DNA of 39,290 nt from a virus (IMGVR_UViG_3300017773_000035:1-39290); one strand, 5' to 3'. Shown: positions 30,120 through 39,158, counted from the stretch's first letter. Notes: a model not told the origin generated them from the letters alone. Translations and numbers: made by a program.

Positions 30120-31896
30120 AACCTACTTTGATACCAAAGTTTCCCTAACAAAACTTACTGTGATGGAGTATATCAAGGACCCACTGTTCAAAGTGTGGGG
30201 AGTTGGTATAAAAATCGAAGGCGAAGAAACAGAATGGTTTGACGAGAACGAAGTAGAAGTAGGGCTTAACGATATAGATTGGGAAGAAGCACACTTACTG
30301 TGCCACAACACACCATTCGATGGTTACTTATTGACTCAATTATATGGGCACAAACCTAACTATTATTTAGACACTGCTGCTATGGCAAGGGGCCTTTGGC
30401 CTGGGCAATCCGCCAGTCTAAAACACACAGCAGAAAGATGTTTCCCAGATGATTTTACAATGCGTAAAGGCGAAGAACTTATAAATGCAAAAGGTATTTA
30501 TGATCTACCTCCCGACATTGAAGAAGCACTTGCTGGCTACTGCATACAAGACGTTGACCTAACATATGCAATATACATGAAGTTGTGCCTGGAGTTACCT
30601 GAAAAAGAATACGAGATCATTGACATGACAACTCGTATGTTCTGTGAACCCAAGATCAAAGTTAACATACCAAAGACACAGCAATTTCTTGAAAACGAAA
30701 AAAGAAAAAGTAAAGAAGCTATCGAAGCTTCTGGATTAGAACGCGATGTACTCGCAAGTAATCAAAAGTTTTCCGCTTGGGCGGAAGGGGAGGGGCTGGT
30801 CATACCAACCAAGACCAGTCCTACCACAGGCAAGACCATCCCTGCCTTTGGTAAAAACGATGCAGCCTATCGGCAATGGCAACAGCAACACCCAGAGTAT
30901 GCCCATGTGTTTGCTGGACGAGAAGCAGTTAAAAGTCGTCTCAATGAGACACGAGCACAACGCTTTATCGATAGCGCTAATGCCGAGGGCTGTATCCCCG
31001 CCCCTCTTAAATACTATGCAGCACATACAGGTAGATTTGGAGGTACTGAAAAGATAAACCTACAAAACCTACCGAGAAACAGTGAGTTACGTAAAGTACT
31101 TGAAGCACCGGAAGGGAAACTAATGTATGTAGCTGATCTATCTAACATTGAGTCAAGGATGTTAGCTTGGTTGGCTAACCAGGATAATCTAATAGAACTC
31201 TATGAACATGGAGCAGATGTATATTCTTCGTTCGCAAGTAATTTGTATGGACGAACTATCACAAAAGAAAATGAGACAGAACGCTTCGTTGGAAAAACTG
31301 CTATTCTAGGTTTGGGCTACGGAATGGGGGCGCATAAATTTAAAGCCACACTAAAAGCGGCTGGAATTGAGCTTCCCTTTGAAGAGTGTTTATCGGCAGT
31401 AAATACTTACCGTAGCACATACGCAGCTATCCCGGCACTTTGGGAAAGGGCAGAGCGCATCCTGAGACAAGCTCTAAGTTTGCAGAAGGGAGATCGCTTT
31501 AGTTACACCTATAAGTGCCTGGAAGCTGCACCTAATTCAATACTATTACCTAATGGTATGGCCCTGAAATACCATAACCTCCAACTCCTACCCGATGGCA
31601 AACTACAATACTTATCTAATAAGAAAACTGAATACACATATGGTGGGAAAATCACAGAGAATATTATCCAGGCTCTAGCAAGAATAGTTATATGCGATCA
31701 AATGCTAGAGATACAAAAGAGAGAAGAATTCGAAGTTGTGCTTACAGTCCATGATGAGATCATTGCCATTGGAGATGAAAACAACCCAGAAAAGAAATTG
31801 GATAGCATGTTATTTACCATGACACAATCACCTTCTTGGGCATTAGGCTTACCTTTAGATGCAGAAGGTGGATGGGATAAGTGCTATAGTAAATAA
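30097..31896 (+). CDS. Family A DNA polymerase, 599 aa
   Basis: Replicates the phage genome. The start is ATG 30097, eight bases behind AAGGA; it gives MLITLDFETYFD, so exonuclease motif I (D6, E8) is near the first residue. Exo II is HNTPFD (70-75), Exo III YCIQD. Polymerase motif A is VADLSNIESR, motif B R-x3-K-x7-YG (ERFVGKTAILGLGYG) and motif C VHDE. By alignment to E. coli Pol I, the residue at position 762 is Leu rather than Phe or Tyr. No DnaJ-like Cys-rich insertion, reported for HMO-2011, is present; a short Gly/Thr/Pro-rich stretch (TSPTTGKTIPAFGKND) sits at the domain boundary. Confidence 0.93.
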   Translation: MLITLDFETYFDTKVSLTKLTVMEYIKDPLFKVWGVGIKIEGEETEWFDENEVEVGLNDIDWEEAHLLCHNTPFDGYLLTQLYGHKPNYYLDTAAMARGLWPGQSASLKHTAERCFPDDFTMRKGEELINAKGIYDLPPDIEEALAGYCIQDVDLTYAIYMKLCLELPEKEYEIIDMTTRMFCEPKIKVNIPKTQQFLENEKRKSKEAIEASGLERDVLASNQKFSAWAEGEGLVIPTKTSPTTGKTIPAFGKNDAAYRQWQQQHPEYAHVFAGREAVKSRLNETRAQRFIDSANAEGCIPAPLKYYAAHTGRFGGTEKINLQNLPRNSELRKVLEAPEGKLMYVADLSNIESRMLAWLANQDNLIELYEHGADVYSSFASNLYGRTITKENETERFVGKTAILGLGYGMGAHKFKATLKAAGIELPFEECLSAVNTYRSTYAAIPALWERAERILRQALSLQKGDRFSYTYKCLEAAPNSILLPNGMALKYHNLQLLPDGKLQYLSNKKTEYTYGGKITENIIQALARIVICDQMLEIQKREEFEVVLTVHDEIIAIGDENNPEKKLDSMLFTMTQSPSWALGLPLDAEGGWDKCYSK

Positions 31897-32088
31897 ATGA
31901 GCCGACTAGTCTTAACTCGAAAGCGTGATGACCAGGTAACTGTACAATTAGATGAAGATACAGTTGTCTTAATTACTGTCGCTCGTATAGATAGAAATCA
32001 AGTACGTCTACTCTTCGAAGCTCCTGAAGAAGTAAAGATTGAACGACTTGAACGACAAAGAGTTGACCCAACAAACGACCAACGCTAA
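31897..32088 (+). CDS. csrA: CsrA-like RNA-binding regulator, 63 aa
   Basis: CsrA binds GGA motifs in mRNA leaders as a swapped dimer. This protein has the full CsrA pattern: LVLTRKRDDQV (RNA-binding Leu and Arg at the positions of L4 and R6), a strand TVVLITVARI, NQVRLLFEAPEEVKIERLE with the conserved AP turn, and an Arg equivalent to R44. It lacks only the His of the usual VHREE. The start follows the polymerase stop directly (TAAATG). Phage CsrA homologues are thought to redirect host mRNA control; targets here are not known. Confidence 0.85.
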   Translation: MSRLVLTRKRDDQVTVQLDEDTVVLITVARIDRNQVRLLFEAPEEVKIERLERQRVDPTNDQR

Positions 32089-32121
32089 GATCCACAGCCG
32101 CGTTTAATTTAGGAGGATGGA

Positions 32122-34623
32122 ATGCAGTTAAACTTTTTATCTGCGAGTAATGGACTGTCGCTGTCCAAAACTTTCAGTAAGGATGGTTCTAAACCATACC
32201 CTTTAGTTAAAGAAGTAAGTAGCCACCATTTCGAAATACAAACAATTGATGAACTATTTGAATTACTTAAAGACCAATCGACCAAAGGCCATTGTTTACT
32301 CAAAGGCTCTCTCAAAAAAGAATTAGAAGACGAATCCAGAAAAGGCAAGACAGATCGTAATGCCTACAGTGATTTGTTGGTATTAGATATAGACAACTTG
32401 TCGCTACCTCAAATGGCTTTCGGAGTCACCTCAAACAATGGAGCATTAACAAAGCTCCACGTGGAACATATATCTAATATGATCCTTTCCCAACTGCCTG
32501 AACCACTTCAGAAAGTTAGCCATATAGTACAAGCCTCTTCATCCTTTGGTTTAAAACCAACTTATTCTTTACATATGTTCTTTATGTTATCTGTGCCTAT
32601 GCCACCCAAATCACTTAAACTTTGGCTGCAGCACACTAACCATACGTGTGAATTATTTGAAGATCAGATAGAACTATCTGTAAACGGGCACTCGTTAAAA
32701 TATGCTTTAGATACATCAGTTGCAGACAACGGCAAACTAATTTTTATTGCCCCGCCTACCTTTACAAAGAGTGCAACCAATCCATTCTCAGATGATGAAG
32801 ATAGAACAACACTAATAAATAAAGAACAAGAGACCTTAGACCTTGCATCTTTGATGGGAGGCATTAGTCGAGAAGTTTGTTTTGAAATATCAAGAACCAA
32901 AAAGAATGAACTACGTAAAGTGTCAGGAATGTCTTCCAAGAAAGAACGTATACAGATAGCCCAGGTTGGTTACGCTAACGAAGAGATCCTTACTAACCCA
33001 GACAAAGTTTCTATAAGTGTATCTGATGACAGTTCTTCTCCGTTCATTCGATGCAATATAAACGGAGGAGACAGTAACGCTTATTACTTTAACCTTCAGT
33101 CTCCGACTTATATGTACAACTTCAAAGATGAACCTATCTTTGAAATAGAAAAAGCAGATCCTGATTTCTATCTAAGTATCTTTGAAATGTTCGAAGATGA
33201 AATAAACGAATCAGGGCAAGCACGAAGACCAGTAGCCATACGAGATTTCTATACTGACATCTATTACTGTGGTGTCTTTGATCCTAATCTTAGCCAATTC
33301 TCTGATGACTTTCCTTTAACACCTTTAGCTAAAGGGTCTATTGAATCCTTTATGCTAAGCCATGGCAGACCAATACCAGATTTTATTCCAGATGCCAGCG
33401 TAATATTTGATCCAACCCAGGACAAAGAACCTATACAACTAGAGTCGCCACCCTATTACATAAATATGTATAGGCAGACAGCTCATATGTTAGGAGCAGT
33501 GCCGCCCCCTAGACCTTTGACCTTAGGCGATGGCATAAAGTTAAAGGACATTTGCCCAATAACATACACACTTATGCATCATATCCTGGGCAATGGGGAC
33601 GAAGAACTAGAACGCTTTGTAAATTGGCTTGCCTACATATACCAAACCAAACGCAAAGCAGGAACAGCTTGGGTACTAACCGGAGTTCCAGGAACAGGTA
33701 AGGGCTTATTCTATTCCCGTATCTTACGACCTTTGTTTGGTGAAGCGCACGTACCGATGAAAGCTCTTCAGAATATCGAAGAACAATTCAACCTATACAT
33801 GCGTACTGCCTTGTTCCTTATAGTAGATGAATTCCATATGGGTTCTGCTCAACAAGGAACCATAAAAATTGCAGACAAACTAAAGAATCAAATAACAGAA
33901 AACACAATGACGATCCGTGCAATGCGTAGTAACCAGGCAGAGATAAAAAGTTTTACTAACTTTATATTCTTAACCAATAGACCTGATGCAGTAAAGATTG
34001 AAGATGGGGATAGACGATACAACATAGCCCCTAGACAAGAGTTCAAGATCGAAGAAACTCATCCTGAAGTCTTAGACAACCTGGACAAAGTAGAAGAAGA
34101 ATTGAAATACTTTGCCGGTGCATTGAGCACATACAAAGTAGTTGAAAGATTAGTAAGAACTTCATTCAACAACGATGCTAAATCAGAGATGCGACATGTA
34201 TCTATGTCTGTCTTTGAAGAATTCTGCCAGGCAATTAAAGAAGGAGACGTTGGTTTCTTTGCTGATGTACTTCAGATAGATGCTTCAGCTCTAATGGGTA
34301 GTGGTGAAGTAATGAATGCTCAACGCTTTGTAAAGAACTGGATAGCTAACTGCCATCAAGAATATTCAATTATACCTTCTGAACATTTACGAACAGTGTT
34401 CCATGCGTTAACAGAACAAACACCGCGCATAAATTCTAAAGAGTTTTCTAAACGGTTAGGACGTAACGGATTAGCTAAAGTACGTAAGCGTGAGATAGCG
34501 GCAGGCAGAGATGCCAATGCAGTAAGAGGCATTGAAATTAAGTGGCAAGTGGAAGAAGATATACAGCGAGAGTTAGTAGATACCTATTTTTCTGACAAAG
34601 ATAAACAAGCACTAGTCGCTTAA
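32122..34623 (+). CDS. Primase-helicase fusion (AEP-like plus D5/SF3 helicase), 833 aa
   Basis: A replicative initiator. The N-terminal domain has the AEP-type marks: LLVLDID (DxD, 89-91), YSLHMFF (SxH, about 148-154) and a third Asp in KYALDTS. The C-terminal domain is an SF3 AAA+ helicase: Walker A GVPGTGKG at about residue 520, Walker B LFLIVDEF at about 565, sensor NFIFLTNRP at about 612 and an Arg pair in DGDRR. The long N-terminus before the DxD fits an AEP fold. A strong AGGAGG precedes ATG 32122. It would unwind and prime at the phage origin. Confidence 0.88.
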   Translation: MQLNFLSASNGLSLSKTFSKDGSKPYPLVKEVSSHHFEIQTIDELFELLKDQSTKGHCLLKGSLKKELEDESRKGKTDRNAYSDLLVLDIDNLSLPQMAFGVTSNNGALTKLHVEHISNMILSQLPEPLQKVSHIVQASSSFGLKPTYSLHMFFMLSVPMPPKSLKLWLQHTNHTCELFEDQIELSVNGHSLKYALDTSVADNGKLIFIAPPTFTKSATNPFSDDEDRTTLINKEQETLDLASLMGGISREVCFEISRTKKNELRKVSGMSSKKERIQIAQVGYANEEILTNPDKVSISVSDDSSSPFIRCNINGGDSNAYYFNLQSPTYMYNFKDEPIFEIEKADPDFYLSIFEMFEDEINESGQARRPVAIRDFYTDIYYCGVFDPNLSQFSDDFPLTPLAKGSIESFMLSHGRPIPDFIPDASVIFDPTQDKEPIQLESPPYYINMYRQTAHMLGAVPPPRPLTLGDGIKLKDICPITYTLMHHILGNGDEELERFVNWLAYIYQTKRKAGTAWVLTGVPGTGKGLFYSRILRPLFGEAHVPMKALQNIEEQFNLYMRTALFLIVDEFHMGSAQQGTIKIADKLKNQITENTMTIRAMRSNQAEIKSFTNFIFLTNRPDAVKIEDGDRRYNIAPRQEFKIEETHPEVLDNLDKVEEELKYFAGALSTYKVVERLVRTSFNNDAKSEMRHVSMSVFEEFCQAIKEGDVGFFADVLQIDASALMGSGEVMNAQRFVKNWIANCHQEYSIIPSEHLRTVFHALTEQTPRINSKEFSKRLGRNGLAKVRKREIAAGRDANAVRGIEIKWQVEEDIQRELVDTYFSDKDKQALVA

Positions 34624-34646
34624 ATGATTTAAGGAGGGTTAGCTAT

Positions 34647-35393
34647 ATGCAATTAACCCAAGACGAACGACCTGATTTAGAGAAGCTTACTATTAAACCA
34701 GACAAGTTAGGATTAACACCCGCTTGGTCTTACTCTGCACTAAAAGTTTTTGAAGAGTGCCCATATAGAACTTATATAAGTCGGGTTAAAAAAATAGCTG
34801 AACCTTCCAGCCCTGCTGCAAGCAGAGGCACTATGATACACCAGGAAGCAGAAGACTATGTAAAAGCTGTACTAGGAGAAATGCCTGACAGCTTAAAGAA
34901 GTTTGAACCTGAGTTCAGAACCTTGCGTGAGCTATTCGCAGAAGCAAAGGTTGAACTAGAAGGCGAATGGGGGTTCGACCTGGACTGGAATCCAGTAGGT
35001 TGGATGACTCCTCAGACCTGGGCACGTATTAAACTTGATGCGTTTGTACAAGAAGATGATAACTCCGCAAGAGTAATAGACTATAAGACAGGGCAAAAAT
35101 GGGGTAACGAGATTACTCATTCCCAACAATGTCTACTCTATGCAATAGGTACATTCTTCAGGTACCCAGATTTACAGTTTGTACAGACAGAGTTATGGTA
35201 CTTAGATAAAGGTTTAACAACTAAGAAGCAATTCACTCGTGAAGAAGCTATGACATTTGCGCCAGGCTTCTATAAACGAGGTGTAGCAATGACAACTTGT
35301 GTTGACTATGAACCTAAACCAAGTAAGAATAACTGTAAATGGTGTTCATATAAGAAAGGAGAGTTCCCAGAGTGTGCATGGGGAGTCTCTTAA
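34647..35393 (+). CDS. Cas4/RecB-type PD-(D/E)XK exonuclease with Cys cluster, 248 aa
   Basis: A single-stranded DNA exonuclease fold: an early Cys (FEECPY), RGTMIHQEAEDY (His/Glu), RIKLDAF (catalytic Asp), VIDYKTGQ (D-x-K) and a QxxxYA helix (QQCLLYA). The C-terminal C-x2-C-x9-C (CKWC...C) together with the N-terminal Cys can hold a [4Fe-4S] cluster, as in Cas4 and AddB. Preceded by AAGGAGGG and located between primase-helicase and SNF2-type helicase genes, it probably processes replication or recombination ends, or digests host DNA. Confidence 0.88.
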   Translation: MQLTQDERPDLEKLTIKPDKLGLTPAWSYSALKVFEECPYRTYISRVKKIAEPSSPAASRGTMIHQEAEDYVKAVLGEMPDSLKKFEPEFRTLRELFAEAKVELEGEWGFDLDWNPVGWMTPQTWARIKLDAFVQEDDNSARVIDYKTGQKWGNEITHSQQCLLYAIGTFFRYPDLQFVQTELWYLDKGLTTKKQFTREEAMTFAPGFYKRGVAMTTCVDYEPKPSKNNCKWCSYKKGEFPECAWGVS

Positions 35394-35400
35394 AAGCTCT

Positions 35401-35465
35401 ACGGCCCTGACTAGTTTACTCTCTCAACCCCATCCCCTAAGCGCAAATTAGTCGGGGCCGTTTTC
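35401..35465 (+). ncRNA. Long imperfect stem with C-rich loop
   Basis: ACGGCCCTGACTAGTTT (35401-35417) pairs with AAATTAGTCGGGGCCGT (35445-35461), 17 bp with two G-U wobbles, around a 27-base C-rich loop (35418-35444). TTTTC follows directly. This may be a terminator with a long loop, but an mRNA-processing or protection stem is also possible. It fills the 82-base gap before the next gene. Confidence 0.65.
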
Positions 35466-35475
35466 AGGAGGAAAC

Positions 35476-35670
35476 ATGACCGACGAGCTGAAGAAACGTC
35501 GTATACAAAAGAAAATAGACAACCTTAATCCTTTTATAAAAAGTGCCTGCGATGCATTTGGCGTAGAGTTATCTGACTTTGTACAGTGGAAGTCGGAAGA
35601 CAAAGCTGCTAAAAAGGAAGAACTATTTAAAATATTAAAACAAAAACACTTTACAAAGAAAGATGAATAA
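35476..35670 (+). CDS. Small Lys-rich helical protein, 64 aa
   Basis: AGGAGGAAAC precedes ATG 35476. The protein is a basic helix at both ends (ELKKRRIQKKIDNLN; KAAKKEELFKILKQKHF) around an FGVELSDF turn. No family recognised. It is the first gene after the long stem and T run, so it may be transcribed separately. Confidence 0.6.
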   Translation: MTDELKKRRIQKKIDNLNPFIKSACDAFGVELSDFVQWKSEDKAAKKEELFKILKQKHFTKKDE

Positions 35671-35685
35671 CAAAGGTAAGACCAA

Positions 35686-35937
35686 ATGCAAATGTATTAC
35701 GGATACGATGACCCTAAAACGGGGGAACCAGTAATTGTTGAGTTTACTTTAAAAACTGAACCGCCTGAAGGTGCGTACTGGTCAACGTACAAATTGCAGA
35801 AGTCCGACATCATTATCTTAACTCCTATGAACCGTTCTGAAAAAGCTCTCATGAGAGAAGCAATACTCAATGATATATTTTTAACAGAACCAAATGTGAG
35901 GACTGCTAAGAAAAAAGCAAACTCACGCTTGCTATAA
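35686..35937 (+). CDS. Unknown protein, 83 aa
   Basis: A mixed alpha/beta protein with a Tyr/Asp/Gly-rich start (YYGYDDPKTGE), a strand IVEFTLKT and a C-terminal helix, basic at the end. AAGGTAAG precedes the ATG. No domain recognised. Confidence 0.55.
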   Translation: MQMYYGYDDPKTGEPVIVEFTLKTEPPEGAYWSTYKLQKSDIIILTPMNRSEKALMREAILNDIFLTEPNVRTAKKKANSRLL

Positions 35938-35943
35938 TATAAT
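35933..35943 (+). promoter_or_regulatory. Possible -10 region before the helicase gene
   Basis: TATAATATAAT contains two overlapping perfect TATAAT hexamers, 42-52 bases before the helicase ATG. No good TTGACA-type -35 lies 16-18 bases upstream, so a sigma70 promoter is uncertain; an activator-dependent or AT-rich spacer is an alternative. Confidence 0.3.
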
Positions 35944-35984
35944 AGATTATAGTAGAATCGATTTCTAACTTTAACAAAGTAACT

Positions 35985-37340
35985 ATGCTAAAACCATTTG
36001 AACACCAAACAAAAACAACTCAATTCATTCTTAACAAACACAAATGCTTAATCACTTCAGATCCTGGAACAGGTAAAACCCGCAGCGTTATAGACGCTTA
36101 TTCAGATCTGCCTTCTGACAAAGGGCGAATGCTTGTCATCGCTCCTCTTTCCATATTGCAAGCTAGTTGGGGAGACGACATAGAGAAGTTCCAACCTAAC
36201 CTGGGATACTCTATTGCGTACGCAAAGAATAGAAAGAAAGCTTTTGAAGAAAGCCTACCAATAGTTCTTACAAACCATGATGCAGTTAAATGGATAATTA
36301 AAAATCCAGGAGTACTTGAAGAGTTCAATACTGTTTGTATTGATGAGTTTACTGCGTTCAAGAATAAAGATAGTCAACGTAGTAAAGCAATCGCAAAGAT
36401 CATGGAGCATTTTGAATACCGTATTGGTATGTCAGGTACACCTAACAGTAATTCAATTGTAGATATTTGGCATCCAGCTTATCTTATTGACGATGGTGAA
36501 CGCCTGGGCAGAAGGTTTTATTCATTCCGCAATGCAGTATGTACCAGCAGATTTAATGGATTTGCTAATGAATGGGTAGACAGGGACGATGCAGAAGAGA
36601 TAGTAGCAAGTGCCTTATTAGATATAAACATTCGATACAGTTTAGAAGAATGTATTGATATGCCAGAACAAACTATATCTACCTTAACAACTAAGCTCCC
36701 TAAGAAAGTGATGGACCAATATTCAGATATGGTTAATGACTCTGTATTACATACAGACAAAGCAACAATAAATGCTGTACACGCTGGAGCTAAAGTTAAG
36801 AAGCTTTTACAGATGTGTACCGGGGCATTGTACGACAACGAAGGTAACATAGTTGGAGTTCATGAAGATCGATACAACTTAGTCCTGGAACTTGTACAGC
36901 AAAGACCCCATAGCTTAGTGGCCTTTAACTGGAGCCACGAAAAAAGCCATATGGTTGAAGAATGTGAAAAAAGAAAAATTAAATACGGTGTCATTGATGG
37001 TAGTACAGCACCACATAAACGAAATGAAACTGTAGACAGGATGCAAGCAGGACAATTACAAGTCGTGTTCTGCCACCCACAATCTGCAGGTCATGGGTTA
37101 ACAATGACTACAGCAACATCTGTAATCTGGGCCTCGCCTACTTACAATGCTGAACACTACCAACAATTTAATCGCCGCATCTATCGAGCTGGGCAAACCA
37201 AACGTACAGAAGTAATACGTATTGCTGCAGAAGGTACATGGGAACCTGATGTGTACGCCAAACTCGAGGGTAAACTAGGACGGATGGAAGAGTTGTTAAC
37301 CATACTCAATAACTTAAACAAACTCAGGAAAATAGCATGA
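35985..37340 (+). CDS. SNF2-type DEXH helicase, 451 aa
   Basis: A superfamily 2 ATP-dependent DNA motor: Q-motif-like start (PFEHQTKTTQFI), Walker A DPGTGKTR (about 26-33), motif Ia MLVIAPLS, the DExx box CIDEFT (about 113-118), motif III MSGTP, and C-terminal motifs V and VI, including QFNRRIYRAGQTKRT. The short linker between lobes marks a compact phage-type enzyme. It probably remodels DNA at replication or recombination intermediates; its 4-base overlap with the next gene shows coupling. Confidence 0.9.
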   Translation: MLKPFEHQTKTTQFILNKHKCLITSDPGTGKTRSVIDAYSDLPSDKGRMLVIAPLSILQASWGDDIEKFQPNLGYSIAYAKNRKKAFEESLPIVLTNHDAVKWIIKNPGVLEEFNTVCIDEFTAFKNKDSQRSKAIAKIMEHFEYRIGMSGTPNSNSIVDIWHPAYLIDDGERLGRRFYSFRNAVCTSRFNGFANEWVDRDDAEEIVASALLDINIRYSLEECIDMPEQTISTLTTKLPKKVMDQYSDMVNDSVLHTDKATINAVHAGAKVKKLLQMCTGALYDNEGNIVGVHEDRYNLVLELVQQRPHSLVAFNWSHEKSHMVEECEKRKIKYGVIDGSTAPHKRNETVDRMQAGQLQVVFCHPQSAGHGLTMTTATSVIWASPTYNAEHYQQFNRRIYRAGQTKRTEVIRIAAEGTWEPDVYAKLEGKLGRMEELLTILNNLNKLRKIA

Positions 37341-37699
37341 CGCTTGACGAAAAAATTGACGAACTGAAAACAGTTAAACAACAGATCAAAGATCTAAATC
37401 AAGAACTCAAAGAAATTAAAGAGCGGGAAGACGAGATCGCCCGTGATTTAATACGAGAAATGGAAGAGGTTGGCCTGAAACGAATGGCTAACGAAAGCGC
37501 TACCATTTCCGTAGCAACAGAAAATGTGCCTGATGTAACTGATTGGGATGCATTCTATGAATTCATTTCAAACAATCAAGCATTTGAACTGTTGCACAAG
37601 CGCGTGTCTGCTACAGCTTTTAGAGAGCTGTCCCAAACACAGGAAGTGCCAGGGGTACAGACACGTGAGCTTACTAAACTAAACTTTCGATCTCTTTAA
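37337..37699 (+). CDS. Coiled-coil protein before the ssDNA-binding candidate, 120 aa
   Basis: Residues 1-50 are one regular coiled coil (Lys/Glu/Leu/Ile heptads). The C-terminal half contains NQAFELLHKRVSATAFREL and ends with PGVQTRELTKL, a pattern that recurs in small phage proteins next to ssDNA-binding or recombination genes. It starts by ATGA overlap with the helicase gene. It may be an adaptor for the neighbouring enzymes (inference). Confidence 0.65.
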   Translation: MTLDEKIDELKTVKQQIKDLNQELKEIKEREDEIARDLIREMEEVGLKRMANESATISVATENVPDVTDWDAFYEFISNNQAFELLHKRVSATAFRELSQTQEVPGVQTRELTKLNFRSL

Positions 37700-37720
37700 C
37701 AATAACCCAGAGGTAAACCA

Positions 37721-38386
37721 ATGGCGAATGAAAAAACGCAACTAGCACTGTCAGGCAGCAATGTACCTGATTACATTAAACCAGGGAATCGAGGAAACGA
37801 AAATGTTTCTAGCGCCCTAGCAATACCACGGATCAAGCAGCTTCAAAAGATGTCTGATGAAGTGGACAAGCACCACCCTAAATATATTGAAGGCGCAGAG
37901 CCTGGTATGTTTATTAACAGTATCAGTAATGAACTATTAGGGCAGGAGCTATATGTGGTCAGTGTCAACTTCAAAACCGATCACGTTGTATGGCGTACTC
38001 GTGAAGCTGGTGGAGGTTACATAGGTACTAAAGATACTGCGGCTGAAGCTAACGCACTTGTAGAGGAACAGGAGGACTCACCTGATAAGTTCCAAGTTTC
38101 TGAAACTCATAGTCATCTTATGATGATTAAGAATCCAGAAACTGGGGTGCTTTCTTTGCCTGCGATATTCGACTTTGCTAATTCAAAGCTAAGTGTTTCT
38201 AAGAATTGGAACACTCAGATTACTAGCAAAGGTGGTGATCGTTTTTCCGGTCTATGGAAACTAACTACTGTTTCTGTAGAAAATCGGGCAGGTGCAACCT
38301 ATCTTAATATTAAGATCGACTGGGAAGGTTGGGCGCAAGAAGAAGATTATAAGGCAGCGGAAGCTGTTTATGATTCTCACGCCTAG
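37721..38386 (+). CDS. Putative ssDNA-binding protein, 221 aa
   Basis: An acidic-ended, beta-rich protein. The start (ALSGSNVPDYIKPGNRGNENV) leads into a strand-rich core with PRIKQLQKMS, ELYVVSVNFKTDHVVWR and IKIDWEGWAQ, resembling phage single-stranded-DNA-binding proteins of the kind found next to replication nucleases. No classical SSB or RecT signature is present, so the assignment rests on position and overall build. AGAGGTAAACC precedes ATG 37721. Confidence 0.5.
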   Translation: MANEKTQLALSGSNVPDYIKPGNRGNENVSSALAIPRIKQLQKMSDEVDKHHPKYIEGAEPGMFINSISNELLGQELYVVSVNFKTDHVVWRTREAGGGYIGTKDTAAEANALVEEQEDSPDKFQVSETHSHLMMIKNPETGVLSLPAIFDFANSKLSVSKNWNTQITSKGGDRFSGLWKLTTVSVENRAGATYLNIKIDWEGWAQEEDYKAAEAVYDSHA

Positions 38387-38392
38387 TGAATA

Positions 38393-38800
38393 ATGAACGA
38401 GCACGGGTTTATAAAATCTGTGCATCGTCATTTACCGGCTGATACTTTCAGCTGGAAAATTCACGACACTTATACAGGCGGGGTACCAGATGCTATGTAT
38501 GCTGGCCCCGCTCGTATTTTATTTGTTGAATACAAATATTTAAAATTACCAAAGAAAGAAACAACCCTAATAAAAACAGGTTTGTCTGCTTTACAGCTAC
38601 AGTGGCTTGATAAAATGCACCTTTATAATGTAGCAGTCGCTGTTATAATTGGATCGTCATCCGGTAGTATTGTTCTTACCGGCAGCAAATGGCACCAGGA
38701 ATTATTTCAAAAGGATTTTGAAGATGCTCTCAACACAAAACAATTATCCAACTGGATTTACAGAACAATCAATGAACGCAAACTGCCGAACTTGTGGTAA
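38393..38800 (+). CDS. VRR-NUC nuclease, 135 aa
   Basis: A minimal PD-(D/E)XK nuclease of the VRR-NUC type: GGVPDAMYAG (catalytic Asp), LFVEYKYLK (E-x-K) and LSALQLQWLDKM (conserved Gln helix). At 135 residues it matches the stand-alone phage form, which may resolve branched DNA. A short purine stretch (TAGTGAATA) precedes the ATG. The C-terminus overlaps the HNH gene in another frame. Confidence 0.88.
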   Translation: MNEHGFIKSVHRHLPADTFSWKIHDTYTGGVPDAMYAGPARILFVEYKYLKLPKKETTLIKTGLSALQLQWLDKMHLYNVAVAVIIGSSSGSIVLTGSKWHQELFQKDFEDALNTKQLSNWIYRTINERKLPNLW

Positions 38801-39158
38801 AGAATTTCAGTTCAGCCCCCACCACCAAAAAGGAATTTATTGCTCTAATAGATGCCAAGGAGACTTTGTACTCGAGAGCAAATTTAAACTTGATACTAAG
38901 TTTAGTCATGCAATGAGGAAGTACATTTTGGATCGTAGAGGATTACGTTGCGAAGCTACCACTTGTCACGCCTTTAACGGATATAAAGACCCTAATCCAA
39001 AAGCTTTTCAAATAGATCATGTCAATGGAAACAGAAGAGACAATCGACATGAAAATCTAATGGTACTGTGTGGCACATGCCATTTGAAAACAGATACCTG
39101 GGGCCAAGGCAATGTTTCAAAGAAAGGAATGGAGAAAATGAGACATGAAGATGCGTGA
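38772..39158 (+). CDS. HNH endonuclease, 128 aa
   Basis: A zinc-stabilised HNH nuclease: N-terminal CRTCGKEF with C-x2-C and then YCSNRCQ (second C-x3-C), and the active site FQIDHVNGNRRDNRHENLMV with C-x2-C (CGTC) following. Start ATG 38772 lacks a ribosome site; the in-frame ATG 38724 has AAGGA at eight bases and would add 16 residues. I keep the shorter one because related enzymes begin at the Cys pair. It lies in another frame inside the end of VRR-NUC, so it could be a late insertion or a homing-type nuclease. Confidence 0.8.
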   Translation: MNANCRTCGKEFQFSPHHQKGIYCSNRCQGDFVLESKFKLDTKFSHAMRKYILDRRGLRCEATTCHAFNGYKDPNPKAFQIDHVNGNRRDNRHENLMVLCGTCHLKTDTWGQGNVSKKGMEKMRHEDA

